NCBI GenBank assembly: GCA_947089135.1
Contig: CAMUJF010000016.1
Coordinates: 1 to 61,537, forward strand
Direction: 5' to 3'
DNA: 61,537 bases
From: an uncultured Clostridia bacterium
GTDB taxonomy: Bacteria > Bacillota > Clostridia > Oscillospirales > Ruminococcaceae
A program made the position numbers and the translations under genes. Under the pieces are notes generated by a model. It was not told where the DNA came from and made no database searches. It was given only the letters and a program-made list of their open reading frames with translations. Positions 23,948-32,630 of this stretch are shown here, piece by piece; position 1 is the stretch's first letter, and the number at the start of each line of letters is the position of its first letter.

Positions 23948-25609
23948 CTAACCAAGCAGCTTACTGTTGTTGATAGCCGAAACGAGAGCGTTTACCGAAG
24001 CAACGATGATATCCGTATCTATGCCTGCACCCCAGAATATGCCGTCTGAAGTCTCTATACCAACGTAAGCGGCAGCTTCGGAGCTGGAACCGTTTTCAAG
24101 AGCATGTTCCTTGTAGGTAACAATAGTATAGGATATTCCGAGAGCGTCCTTTACCGCATTGGAAACAGCGTCCAGACGACCGTTTCCCGCAGTTTCGCGT
24201 GTAATGGCTGTTCCGCCGCAGGATACTGTAACAGTTGCGGTAATGCCGTTTTTCTGAGCGTAATGAGCTTCGTCCACTGTAAAGCGGTCTTTTTTGTTAA
24301 CATATCGATCTTTGAAAATGCCGTGTATTTCATCCGGCATAAGCTCCTTGTGAGCATGGTCGGAAACGCTCTTGACAGCGTAACCGAAATCTTCGCGCAT
24401 TTTGGGAGGCATATCTATGCCGAATTTCTGCTCCATGAGGTATCCTATACCGCCCTTGCCCGACTGGCTGTTGATACGGATAACGTCCCCCTCGTATTCT
24501 CTGCCCACGTCCTTGGGGTCGATCGCAAGATAGGGGACAGTCCAGAATCCGGGATTTTTCTCTTCGCGCCACTTCATGCCCTTTGCTATAGCGTCCTGAT
24601 GAGATCCTGAGAACGCCGCAAATACCAAAGCTCCGCTGTATGGCTGCCTTTCGTAAACGTGCATACGTGTGAGTCTTTCATAGACCTGTGTGATCTCCGG
24701 AAGATTGGACAGGTTCAGTTCGGGATCAACACCGTGAGTAAACATATTCATGGCAAGAGTAACAATGTCGACATTACCTGTGCGTTCGCCGTTTCCGAAA
24801 AGCGTACCTTCGATGCGGTCGGCTCCCGCAAGCAGACCCATTTCCGAGTCGGCGACAGCGCATCCGCGGTCGTTGTGGGGGTGCAGGGAAACGATAAGAT
24901 TCTCGCGGTTATTCATGTGTTTGCACATATATTCCACCTGGCAGGCATAAACGTGCGGCATGCTTTCCTCAACAGTAACCGGCAGATTGATGATCACCTT
25001 ATCGTCGGGAGTCGGCTGCCATACGTTGATAACAGCGTTACATATTTCGAGAGCAAATTCCGGTTCTGTACCTGTAAAGCTTTCGGGGCTGTACTCAAAT
25101 CGGAAATTTCCCTCGGTTTTTTCGCGGTATTCCTTGCAGAGCTTTGCGCCGAAAACAGCAATGTCAATAATTTCCTCTTTTGACTTTTTGAACACCTGCT
25201 CGCGCTGAGCCACTGAAGTGCTGTTGTAAAGGTGTACCACAGCGTTTTTGCAGCCTTTGAGAGCCTCGAACGTTTTTGCTATGATGTGTTCGCGGCTCTG
25301 GGTAAGTACCTGAATCGTAACATCGTCAGGGATAAGATTCTGTTCGATCAGCGTGCGGCAGAACGTGTATTCTGTTTCGCTTGCAGCAGGGAAGCCTATT
25401 TCAATTTCCTTGAATCCTACTTTAACAAGGTGCTTCCAGAATTCCAGCTTTTCTTCAAGGGACATGGGGATAATGAGAGCTTGGTTTCCGTCACGGAGAT
25501 CCACGGAACACCACACCGGAGCTTTAGTGGGTCGGTCGTTTTTTACCCAGTCATAGCATGGCTCCGGCGGCATAAAGTAGCGTTTCTGATAGCGGTCGTA
25601 ATTTTTCAT
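23948..25609 (-). CDS. leuA: 2-isopropylmalate synthase LeuA
   Basis: First committed step of leucine synthesis: condenses acetyl-CoA with 2-oxoisovalerate. 553 residues, the longer LeuA type. Catalytic barrel motifs are WCSVDLRDGNQALI (metal Asp), FKEIEIGFPAAS and VSLHPHNDRGCAVADSE (metal His pair). The C-terminal regulatory domain (about 420-553) contains GNGRLDAVSNAV and GSSSEAAAYVGIE, which should bind leucine. The ATG at 25609 has AAAGGAAAG upstream; a longer frame running through the T-box is not coding. leuB, leuC and leuD are not in this window. Confidence 0.95.
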   Translation of the reverse strand: MKNYDRYQKRYFMPPEPCYDWVKNDRPTKAPVWCSVDLRDGNQALIIPMSLEEKLEFWKHLVKVGFKEIEIGFPAASETEYTFCRTLIEQNLIPDDVTIQVLTQSREHIIAKTFEALKGCKNAVVHLYNSTSVAQREQVFKKSKEEIIDIAVFGAKLCKEYREKTEGNFRFEYSPESFTGTEPEFALEICNAVINVWQPTPDDKVIINLPVTVEESMPHVYACQVEYMCKHMNNRENLIVSLHPHNDRGCAVADSEMGLLAGADRIEGTLFGNGERTGNVDIVTLAMNMFTHGVDPELNLSNLPEITQVYERLTRMHVYERQPYSGALVFAAFSGSHQDAIAKGMKWREEKNPGFWTVPYLAIDPKDVGREYEGDVIRINSQSGKGGIGYLMEQKFGIDMPPKMREDFGYAVKSVSDHAHKELMPDEIHGIFKDRYVNKKDRFTVDEAHYAQKNGITATVTVSCGGTAITRETAGNGRLDAVSNAVKDALGISYTIVTYKEHALENGSSSEAAAYVGIETSDGIFWGAGIDTDIIVASVNALVSAINNSKLLG

Positions 25610-25654
25610 AACAAATCTTTCCTTTCGTTTTTGCGGAAGAGGTTTAAAGGAGTC

Positions 25655-25946
25655 CAATAAAAAAGCTTTCATCTCATGTCTAATACAGACTAAAGAGATG
25701 AAAGCACAAACTTCCACGGTACCACTCTTGTTCGGACAAAATGTCCGCACCTCGCCGCATCTCAATCTTGGGGATATCCAATGCGTATCTCTCTAACGGG
25801 AGAACCCGTTCCGACCTACTTGCAAAAGCTTTCAGCGGACTGCTCAAGGACGAGTTATAGCCAAACCATACTGCTGCGTTGCACCTAACCGCAGCTCTCT
25901 AAAAATACAGAAAAGCTTTTATTCCTGTCACTGCATTTATAATATG
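25655..25946 (-). ncRNA. T-box leader of leuA
   Basis: The leader of leuA carries the T-box sequence AGAGTGGTACCGTGGAAG (25728-25711) that pairs with the uncharged tRNA 3' end to form the antiterminator. Next comes a terminator: stem GCTTTCATCTC/GAGATGAAAGC (25665-25705) followed by TTTTTT. Upstream is a stem I region with AGAGAGCTGCGG. ACTCGTCC about 80-90 nt downstream of the likely start holds a CTC triplet that could be the Leu specifier codon. The T-box type is certain; the specifier is inferred from the downstream gene. Confidence 0.9.
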
Positions 25947-25951
25947 TTAAT

Positions 25952-25980
25952 ATTATAGCACATCATCTGCGATTTGTCAA
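25952..25980 (-). promoter_or_regulatory. Consensus promoter of the T-box-leuA transcript
   Basis: Minus strand: exact TTGACA (25980-25975), 17 nt, exact TATAAT (25957-25952). It lies back to back with the manA promoter, -35 to -35 gap of 19 nt. Confidence 0.85.
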
Positions 25981-25999
25981 GAGGTAAAAACTTCTTTTA

Positions 26000-26028
26000 T
26001 TGACAGCAAAGGGTTTTTATGGTATACT
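26000..26028 (+). promoter_or_regulatory. Promoter of manA
   Basis: TTGACA (26000-26005), 17 nt, TATACT (26023-26028); start codon 37 nt downstream. Confidence 0.75.
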
Positions 26029-26064
26029 TTATATTGGATTTTTATAATTTCGGGAGGTATTTTT

Positions 26065-27024
26065 ATGTATCCATTAAAGCTTACGCCTGCATTTAAGGAC
26101 TATCTCTGGGGAGGAACGCGTCTCCGCGACGATTTCGGAAAGAACTGCGGTTTTGAAAAAATTGCCGAAAGCTGGGAACTTTCCTGCCACAAGGACGGCA
26201 ATTCCACAATTGCCAACGGTGAGTACGCGGGAAAAACTCTTGCGGAATATATCGAAATTTGCGGAAAAGCCGTACTCGGCAGCAACTGCCAACGATTTGA
26301 GCAGTTCCCCATACTTATAAAGCTTATAGACGCCAAGGACAATCTTTCCGTTCAGGTACACCCGAACAACGAGTACGCACAGCGTGTCGAGGGCGAATAC
26401 GGCAAGACCGAAATGTGGTACATCGTTGACTGCGACGAGGGAGCGGAGCTTTTGTACGGCTTCAAAAGTGAAGTTACAAAGGAGGAATTCCGCAAGAGGA
26501 TAGAGGACAACACCCTGCTTGAAATCACAGAATCTGTGCCTGTTAAAAAAGGCGATGTTTTCTTTATCGAGGCAGGTACTCTCCATGCTATCGGCAAGGG
26601 TATCCTTATCGCCGAGATACAGCAGAACTCCAATACCACATACCGCATTTACGATTACGGCAGAGTGGGCGCGGACGGCAAGCCCAGGCAGCTTCACATT
26701 GACAAGGCAGTGGAGGTCACAAATCTTTGTCCCGCAAAGCCGTACCCCAAAACGGAAAGCTTTGAGGAAAACGGCGCGGTAAAGCGTCTTCTGTCAAAAT
26801 GCGAATACTTCACGGTTTATTCCGTTGACGTTGAAAAAGAAGCGTACTTTAATGCAGACGAGACATCGTTCCACAACATACTGATACTGGAGGGAGAGGC
26901 TGCGCTGAAATGCGGCGCTGAGACCCTTCCGTTAAAGAAAGGAGACAGCGTTTTCGTTCCTGCGGGCTGCGGAGAATACAGTCTTACCGGAACGTTCAAA
27001 TCGGTCTTTACAAGGATAGATTAA
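26065..27024 (+). CDS. manA: Mannose-6-phosphate isomerase, class I
   Basis: Zinc enzyme interconverting mannose-6-phosphate and fructose-6-phosphate. 319 residues, the short Firmicute form. Zinc ligands lie in LSVQVHPNNEYA (Gln, His), KTEMWYIVD (Glu) and FFIEAGTLHAIGKG (His). Start context is GGGAGGTATTTTT then ATG. The N-terminal TPAFKDYLWGGTRL is characteristic. Monocistronic; near a MATE exporter and ABC sugar genes but not in an operon with them. Confidence 0.94.
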   Translation: MYPLKLTPAFKDYLWGGTRLRDDFGKNCGFEKIAESWELSCHKDGNSTIANGEYAGKTLAEYIEICGKAVLGSNCQRFEQFPILIKLIDAKDNLSVQVHPNNEYAQRVEGEYGKTEMWYIVDCDEGAELLYGFKSEVTKEEFRKRIEDNTLLEITESVPVKKGDVFFIEAGTLHAIGKGILIAEIQQNSNTTYRIYDYGRVGADGKPRQLHIDKAVEVTNLCPAKPYPKTESFEENGAVKRLLSKCEYFTVYSVDVEKEAYFNADETSFHNILILEGEAALKCGAETLPLKKGDSVFVPAGCGEYSLTGTFKSVFTRID

Positions 27025-27105
27025 GCATTGGGACATCTTGCGAAGAACCTGCACACAGTGCATGACAGTTGCATTCCAATATTAAATATAACTGATCTTA
27101 CCCAT

Positions 27106-27124
27106 GCCCCCATCACCGGGGGCG
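27106..27124 (+). other. GC-rich hairpin in the leader of the MATE gene
   Basis: GCCCCCATCACCGGGGGC folds into a tight stem-loop 45 nt before the MATE start, followed by GGATAAAAGC. With no Shine-Dalgarno at the start codon, the leader may be structured; I cannot assign it to a known riboswitch. Confidence 0.35.
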
Positions 27125-27168
27125 GATAAAAGCTTTATCTTTAACAGACCTATTAACGCATATAAAAT

Positions 27169-28554
27169 ATGATACTCAAAAAATTTATCGGTGACAGAAA
27201 TTTTTACAGAACCGTGTTTGCTATTGCCGTTCCGATCATGATTCAGAACGGCATAACAAATTTTGTAGCGCTTTTGGACAACATAATGGTGGGGCAGCTG
27301 GGTACGGAACAGATGTCGGGTACGGCGGTTGCAAATCAGCTTCTGTTCGTTTTCAATCTCTGCGTGTTCGGACTTCTGGCGGGTCCCGGAATATTCGGGG
27401 CACAGTTTTTTGGTAAGGGCAGCAACGAGGGTGTTCGGAACGTTTTCAGATTCAAGGTACTCATTGGCGTGCTTGCCCTTGTGGCAGGAATAACAATTCT
27501 TTCCTTTTTCGGGGACGGTCTAATAAATTCCTATCTCACGGGAGAGGGACAGGAGGGCGACCGCGACCTGATTTTCAAATCGGGCAAAGAGTACCTCGGC
27601 ATAATGCTTACGGGACTTATTCCATTTACCGCAACACAAATATACGCCTCCACTCTGAGGGAAACAAACTGCACTATTCCGCCAATGTTTGCGGGACTTG
27701 CGGCGGTTCTGATAAATCTTGTACTTGACTGGGCGCTTATCTTCGGCAAGTTGGGACTTCCACAAATGGGGGTAAAGGGCGCGGCACTTGCAACGGTTAT
27801 CGCGAGGTTTGCCGAGTGTACTATAGTAATTATTTACACCCATGCCAAAAAGGACAAAAACCAATTTATTTCGGGCGCTTTCAGAAGCATGAGAGTACCC
27901 CGCGATCTTGTCATAAAAATAGCAATAAGCGGACTTCCCTTGGCCGTAAACGAATTTTTCTGGTCGTCGGGAATGGCAAAGCTTAATCAGTGCTACTCTC
28001 AAAAGGGACTTGAAGTTGTTGCGGCGACGAATATTTCCTCCACGATTTTAAATCTTTTTAACGTTGTGTACATTGCCCTCGGTTCGGCGGTAGGAATTAT
28101 TGTGGGACAGATATTGGGTTCGGGCGACATGAAGCGTGCAAAGGATACCGACACAAAGCTTATCGCGTTCAGCATTGCGGCGGGAGCGGTGACAGGCGGC
28201 GTAATGGCTGCGCTGTCGGGAGTGTTCCCCATGCTTTACGACACCACGGAGCAGGTTCGGGGACTTGCTTCGCAGTTTATAATTATCCTTGCGTTTTTTA
28301 TTCCACTGCACGCGTTTATGAACGCGGCGTACTTCACCCTGCGTTCGGGCGGTCAGACCTATATCACGCTGATATTCGACAGCGTTTTTATGTGGATAGT
28401 TTCGGTGCCCACGGCAATGCTGCTGGTGAAATTTACAAATCTTGACATTACCGCTATTTACTTTGTCTGTCAGGCGGCGGACATAATAAAGGTCGTTATC
28501 GGAGTTGTACTTCTTAAAAAAGGAGTATGGCTGCGGAATATAGTAAATAATTGA
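27169..28554 (+). CDS. MATE-family efflux transporter
   Basis: A 461-residue membrane protein with about twelve transmembrane helices in two halves, exporting cationic or drug-like compounds by Na+ or H+ antiport. Typical N-terminus FYRTVFAIAVPIMIQNGITN, followed by LLDNIMVGQLGTEQMSGTA in TM2; the second half has NQCYSQKGLEVVAATNIS. The ATG at 27169 fits the family start, yet no ribosome binding site is visible just before it. Substrate unknown. Confidence 0.9.
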   Translation: MILKKFIGDRNFYRTVFAIAVPIMIQNGITNFVALLDNIMVGQLGTEQMSGTAVANQLLFVFNLCVFGLLAGPGIFGAQFFGKGSNEGVRNVFRFKVLIGVLALVAGITILSFFGDGLINSYLTGEGQEGDRDLIFKSGKEYLGIMLTGLIPFTATQIYASTLRETNCTIPPMFAGLAAVLINLVLDWALIFGKLGLPQMGVKGAALATVIARFAECTIVIIYTHAKKDKNQFISGAFRSMRVPRDLVIKIAISGLPLAVNEFFWSSGMAKLNQCYSQKGLEVVAATNISSTILNLFNVVYIALGSAVGIIVGQILGSGDMKRAKDTDTKLIAFSIAAGAVTGGVMAALSGVFPMLYDTTEQVRGLASQFIIILAFFIPLHAFMNAAYFTLRSGGQTYITLIFDSVFMWIVSVPTAMLLVKFTNLDITAIYFVCQAADIIKVVIGVVLLKKGVWLRNIVNN

Positions 28555-28677
28555 CAGTTGATAGTGTGCAGTTGACAGTTACCGCGGCAGCCCTTGAAAT
28601 TTGTAGGAGACTGGTTTCCCGTCCCGATTAATACAGGAACGTTGTAACTAATTTTAAAAAATTGAGGAGCGGTAAAA

Positions 28678-29142
28678 ATGTGCCTGGTATGCGACAGGAT
28701 TGAAATGATAAAAAAGGGCGTTAATCCCTATTTTGTAAAGGAGCTTGAAACGGGGTACGTTGTAATCGGCGACAATCAGCATTTTAAAGGCTACACGCTT
28801 TTTCTGTACAAAGAACACGGAAACAAGACAGAGCTGTTTCACCTCGATACTGCCGAGCGGCTGAAATTCCTTGAGGAAATGTCGATCGTTGCGGAGGCTG
28901 TCTCAAAGGCTTTCGGGGCGGATAAGATGAACTGTGAGCTGCTTGGAAACGGCGACGCGCATCTCCACTGGCACTTATATCCCCGTGTAGACGGCGATAT
29001 TGAGAACTACGGAAACAACGGCAGGGGCCCCGTTTGGTGGTACCCCATGGAAAAGATGTACAGCGATGAAAACCGTCCCTCCGAAGCGGAGCTGTCGGAA
29101 ATGAAACAAAAGCTGCTTGCCGAGCTTGATAAACTGCTTTAG
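28678..29142 (+). CDS. HIT-family nucleotide-binding hydrolase
   Basis: A 154-residue HIT protein. The histidine triad is HLHWHLYPR (His-x-His-x-His), with the nucleophilic central-type His; the N-terminus has CLVCDRI, a possible zinc pair. HIT enzymes cleave nucleoside phosphoramidates or dinucleotides. The 14-nt gap to the next GNAT gene suggests cotranscription. GGAG site. Confidence 0.88.
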   Translation: MCLVCDRIEMIKKGVNPYFVKELETGYVVIGDNQHFKGYTLFLYKEHGNKTELFHLDTAERLKFLEEMSIVAEAVSKAFGADKMNCELLGNGDAHLHWHLYPRVDGDIENYGNNGRGPVWWYPMEKMYSDENRPSEAELSEMKQKLLAELDKLL

Positions 29143-29155
29143 ATAGGAAAACGCA

Positions 29156-29617
29156 ATGAAAAAAATAATTGCTTATGAAATGTCGTTTAAAGGTGAAATA
29201 CCGTACAGCGGTGAAGTGTCCTGTATTCCTTTTCGGGAAAAATACTGGGCAGAATATATGAAAATATATAACGAATGTTTTTACGAAATGAGAAAAGCCT
29301 TGGAGGTCGAGCCGATAAATTTTTATTCGGATTATTCTCAAATGAAAGATAAAGCGGACAATACCTATCTTTACCTAAAAAACGGAACGATAGCGGGTGC
29401 TGTTTCCTGTTACGGAAATGAATTGGACGATTTAATTGTCAACAAGCAGTTTCAAAGGCAGGGTTTGGGTCAAAAGCTGTTGTTATGGGGAATGAACCGT
29501 ATAAAAGAGCAGGGGTATGACGAGATCGTCCTGCATGCGGCTGAATGGAATCAGGCTGCTGTAAAGCTGTATTTAAAAAACAGATTTGTTATCCAAAAAG
29601 CGGAAAAAATATACTAA
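29156..29617 (+). CDS. GNAT-family N-acetyltransferase
   Basis: A 153-residue GNAT domain. The acetyl-CoA pyrophosphate loop is FQRQGLGQKLLLW (Q-x-x-G-x-G), preceded by the beta4 strand ELDDLIVNKQ and followed by LHAAEWNQAAVKLYLKNRF, the typical strand 5-alpha4 segment. Acceptor substrate unknown. AGGAAA site before ATG. Confidence 0.87.
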   Translation: MKKIIAYEMSFKGEIPYSGEVSCIPFREKYWAEYMKIYNECFYEMRKALEVEPINFYSDYSQMKDKADNTYLYLKNGTIAGAVSCYGNELDDLIVNKQFQRQGLGQKLLLWGMNRIKEQGYDEIVLHAAEWNQAAVKLYLKNRFVIQKAEKIY

Positions 29618-29661
29618 GTTATTGATTTATCATCAAATAATACAAGGAGGACTGCTTTGTC

Positions 29662-30453
29662 ATGAAAATCAAAACAGGCTACCACGCGGTTTTTGAGGAG
29701 AGCTATTTCGGAGGAATAGACAGCGCGAAAAAATACGGTTTTGAATTTGCACAGTTTGAATTGGGAGTACCAACGTATTTCCTGCATGAACTGTCTGCGG
29801 AAAAGCTGTCCAAAATAAAAAAATACGCGGAGGAAAAAGGCGTTGAGATAACATTTCATGCGCCTGCCGACAACGTTGGTCTGTTTTACGACTATCCGCT
29901 GATACGCAGGGGAGTTCTTGACGAGTTCAAACGGATTCTCGAAAAGGCGAACGCCGTAGGCGCAAGGCATATGACCTTTCACACAGGTAATTTCCCCATG
30001 TTCAAACAAACGGGAAAAAAATCTGAAAATACCCGCGCAGACTATTACGAAAATATTCTTTATAAAAACCTAAAAGAGCTTATCGAGAACAGCGGAGACG
30101 TCCTTGTCTGCGTGGAGAACAACGGCTTCAATCTCATAGAAATAAAAGCTTTGCAGCGGCTCATAGACGAAAACAGTAGGATGTATCTTACGCTTGATAT
30201 TGCAAAGCTGTACAGGTCTGAACATAATATTCTTGAGGACGACCTTGCATTTTTTGAAAAAAACAGAGAGCGCATACGGGAGATACATATTCACGACAAA
30301 AACGACCGTTTCGGTTCTCACCAAACCGTTGGGGACGGTTATGTGGATTTTGAGTTGTTCAGACCGTTTTTCAATGCCGACACCTATTTAAATTTTGAGG
30401 TAAGACCCATTGAGGCAGCGAAAAAGTCCAAGGACAATTTATTTAAGGAGTGA
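29662..30453 (+). CDS. Sugar phosphate isomerase/epimerase-like TIM barrel
   Basis: A 263-residue protein of the xylose isomerase-like TIM-barrel superfamily (AP endonuclease 2 fold). Visible strands: MKIKTGYHAVFEES, VEITFHAPADNVG, ARHMTFHTGNF, VLVCVENNGF (metal Glu), LTLDIAKLY (metal Asp), IREIHIHDKNDRFGSHQ (His) and YLNFEVRP (final Glu). The metal-binding set is complete, so probably an active isomerase, epimerase or endonuclease. Substrate unknown. Six nt before a Nudix gene. Confidence 0.83.
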   Translation: MKIKTGYHAVFEESYFGGIDSAKKYGFEFAQFELGVPTYFLHELSAEKLSKIKKYAEEKGVEITFHAPADNVGLFYDYPLIRRGVLDEFKRILEKANAVGARHMTFHTGNFPMFKQTGKKSENTRADYYENILYKNLKELIENSGDVLVCVENNGFNLIEIKALQRLIDENSRMYLTLDIAKLYRSEHNILEDDLAFFEKNRERIREIHIHDKNDRFGSHQTVGDGYVDFELFRPFFNADTYLNFEVRPIEAAKKSKDNLFKE

Positions 30454-30459
30454 GCGAAA

Positions 30460-30951
30460 ATGCCATTTGACTGCGGATTTACAAAAGATGACAAGTGGTT
30501 TCGGTACAGAGCCGCCGCAATAATTGTGGAGAACGGCTGCGTACTGTTTGCGGGTAATGCGAATGAAAATTATTTTTACTCTATCGGCGGCGGGGTACAT
30601 ATGGGAGAGACTGCTGAGGACGCCGTTATTCGCGAGGTGTACGAGGAAACAGGCGTACATTATGAAATCGACCGTTTGGCTGTCATTCACGAAAATTTTT
30701 TCAGTGAAGACGCAGGAATGCTGAAAGGTCTTAACTGCCACGAAATAAGCTTTTATTTTTTGATGAAGCCGAGAGGTACGCAGGAATTGAACAGCAACAG
30801 CTACACCTACGGCGGAGTAAGGGAAAATATGCACTGGATACCCGTTGAGGATCTGGAGAAATACAGGGCGTACCCAAGTTTTATGAAAGATTATTTAAGC
30901 CGGGAGCATTCGGGTATTGAGCATATTGTTACCGATGAAAGACAAGGATAA
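30460..30951 (+). CDS. Nudix hydrolase
   Basis: A 163-residue enzyme with the complete Nudix box, GGGVHMGETAEDAVIREVYE followed by ETGV (G-x5-E-x7-REVxEExG). Nudix enzymes hydrolyse nucleoside diphosphates linked to another moiety; the specificity is not visible. The ATG follows the preceding gene by only 6 nt, with its GGAG site overlapping that gene's stop. An 8-nt run to the next gene's ribosome binding site suggests one transcript. Confidence 0.9.
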   Translation: MPFDCGFTKDDKWFRYRAAAIIVENGCVLFAGNANENYFYSIGGGVHMGETAEDAVIREVYEETGVHYEIDRLAVIHENFFSEDAGMLKGLNCHEISFYFLMKPRGTQELNSNSYTYGGVRENMHWIPVEDLEKYRAYPSFMKDYLSREHSGIEHIVTDERQG

Positions 30952-30974
30952 ATTGAAGTTTGGAGGGACTGCCT

Positions 30975-31502
30975 GTGCATTTGCAAAGCGGAAAAATAGA
31001 AATCAGGAATGCCGAAATTACCGACGCGCCTCAATTAACGAAATGGTGGAACGACGGCAAAGTTATGGCTCATGCAGGTTTTCCAAACGGTTTGGGAACC
31101 TGCGAGACGGAGGTTATCGAAAAGCTCAGACAGGAAACCGACGAAACTACGCGCCGCCATATAATATTGTATGAGGGTGTTCCTATCGGGGAAATGAATT
31201 ACCGTAATCTCGACGGCGGTCAATGCGAAATGGGTATCAAGATATGCGACGAAAAAATGCAGAACAGAGGTATCGGAAAGAAAGTCCTGAGCTTATTTAT
31301 TCAGGGACTTTTCAACGATCTGGGGTACCAGTATATAAAGCTTGATACAAATTTAGAAAACGAACGGGCGCAGCATGTGTACGAAAAACTTGGTTTTAAG
31401 AAAATCAGAGTAAATCCGAACTCTTGGAAAGACCAATTGGGTAACGATTGCTCCTCCGTTGATTATGAATTGACAAGAGACTCGTTCATCTCTTATTTGT
31501 AA
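30975..31502 (+). CDS. GNAT-family N-acetyltransferase
   Basis: A 175-residue GNAT of the RimJ/RimL-like group: WWNDGKVMAHAGFP near the N-terminus, MGIKICDEKMQNRGIGKKVL (beta4 plus CoA loop) and DTNLENERAQHVYEKLGF. The start is GTG at 30975 with GGAGGG seven nt upstream; a TTG five codons earlier overlaps that site and is rejected. Acceptor unknown; RimJ/L-type family members acetylate protein N-termini or small amines. Confidence 0.87.
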   Translation: MHLQSGKIEIRNAEITDAPQLTKWWNDGKVMAHAGFPNGLGTCETEVIEKLRQETDETTRRHIILYEGVPIGEMNYRNLDGGQCEMGIKICDEKMQNRGIGKKVLSLFIQGLFNDLGYQYIKLDTNLENERAQHVYEKLGFKKIRVNPNSWKDQLGNDCSSVDYELTRDSFISYL

Positions 31503-31528
31503 AACAATAAAAAATCGTTGTTTATGAT

Positions 31529-31708
31529 TTAAGGCAATACCGCACAAGGATTGTCGTACAGAGACGAAGTCAGATTTTTCGTCAGATTGTACTAAAATTT
31601 TGCAGGCATACTGGCGTATGTCAAGAAATTTTAGTGCGATATGACGGAAAATATGCAAGTCTGTGTGCGGCAAAGGCGTGAGCCACTCTTTGCGCGGTGT
31701 TGCCTTAA
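31529..31708 (+). repeat. 180-bp palindromic MITE-like repeat, copy 2
   Basis: Identical in length to the segment at 1451-1630 and 176/180 identical to its reverse complement. It fills the gap between two GNAT genes exactly: 26 nt after one stop and 26 nt before the next start. Ends are TTAAGGCAATACCGC and GCGGTGTTGCCTTAA. The frame of the downstream gene continues open into the repeat, which could mislead automated start calling. Confidence 0.87.
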
Positions 31709-31734
31709 GTAAAATATATAAAGGGGAAATTGTT

Positions 31735-32196
31735 ATGGAGCTGAAAAGAGCGTCCGTAAACGACGCCGAAACAATATGGCGTATGCAAAAAGAAGCCTTT
31801 GCCGAACTGCTTCAAAAGTATCGGGACTATGACATAAGTCCAGCTAATGAACCTATAGAACGGGTAGAAGCAAGGCTTTTGCAGCCGTATACATATTTTT
31901 ACTATATCATTGAGGATAATAATACCGTCGGAGCAATTAGGGTCGTGGATATGAAAGACGGCAGTCCAAAGCGTATCTCTCCAATTTTTATTATGAAAGA
32001 GTACCGAAACAGAGGTTACGCTCAGCGGGCAATTGCCGAAGCCGAAAATATCCACGGTAGCGGCGGCTGGGAATTGGATACTATTCTTCAAGAACACGGC
32101 AACTGTTATCTGTACGAAAAAATGGGGTATCGGCAAACGGGACAAACAAAAGTCATAAACGAAAGAATGACTATTGTTTATTATAAAAAAAATTAA
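31735..32196 (+). CDS. GNAT-family N-acetyltransferase
   Basis: A 153-residue GNAT domain: FIMKEYRNRGYAQRAIAEAE carries the acetyl-CoA loop R-N-R-G-Y-A, then LDTILQEHGNCYLYEKMGY. The ATG at 31735 begins the conserved start (MELKRASVNDAETIW) and has AAAGGGGA at good spacing; upstream in-frame codons come from the repeat and are excluded. It is the third acetyltransferase in 2.6 kb, but the three are not close copies. Confidence 0.87.
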   Translation: MELKRASVNDAETIWRMQKEAFAELLQKYRDYDISPANEPIERVEARLLQPYTYFYYIIEDNNTVGAIRVVDMKDGSPKRISPIFIMKEYRNRGYAQRAIAEAENIHGSGGWELDTILQEHGNCYLYEKMGYRQTGQTKVINERMTIVYYKKN

Positions 32197-32215
32197 TTTT
32201 AAAGGAGCAATTATT

Positions 32216-32557
32216 ATGCCGTTTATCAATGTTAAAACAAACGCAAGCGTTACAAAGGAAAAAGCCGAGAGTATCAAGTCCGCGTTGGGGATCGCTATTA
32301 CCGCTATCCCCGGAAAGTCCGAGGGCTGGCTCATGGTGGGTATCGAGGGAGACTATGCGCTCTTTTTTAAGGGTACGGACGAACCTGCCGCCATGGTCGA
32401 GGTTCAGATCTACGGTAGTCCCTCGGACAGCGCAATGTCCGAGCTTACAAGCCGTATTTCGGGCGTACTGACAGATACGGTCGGAATACCTGCGGACAGA
32501 ATATATGTCAGCTATATGTGTACCGAAAACTGGGGTTGGAACGGGAACAATTTTTAG
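32216..32557 (+). CDS. MIF-family tautomerase
   Basis: A 113-residue homologue of macrophage migration inhibitory factor, a trimeric keto-enol tautomerase. Catalytic Pro2 follows the initiator Met (MPFINVKTN), with the family's Lys-containing helix (AESIKSALGIAITAIPGKSE) and the C-terminal ADRIYVSYMCTENWGWNGNN, close to the PDRVYINYYD...GWN end of animal MIF. AAAGGAGCAA precedes the ATG at 32216. It acts on phenylpyruvate-like enols in known members; the native substrate here is unknown. Confidence 0.88.
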   Translation: MPFINVKTNASVTKEKAESIKSALGIAITAIPGKSEGWLMVGIEGDYALFFKGTDEPAAMVEVQIYGSPSDSAMSELTSRISGVLTDTVGIPADRIYVSYMCTENWGWNGNNF

Positions 32558-32630
32558 GTACTGCGCGTACGGCGTTGTTCTACCCCAAAGTAAGATATGA
32601 CGGCTCTGACAATATAAAGGAAGTGCTTAT

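Noticed and set aside
28555..28600. Short direct repeats (TTGACAGTTGATAGTGTGCAG) after the MATE gene
   Set aside because: Simple AT-rich tandem-like filler, with a similar one near 16660-16690; no structure that suggests a function.
31663..31734. N-terminal extension of the third acetyltransferase
   Set aside because: Those codons come from the repeat; the ATG at 31735 has its own ribosome binding site and begins the family core.
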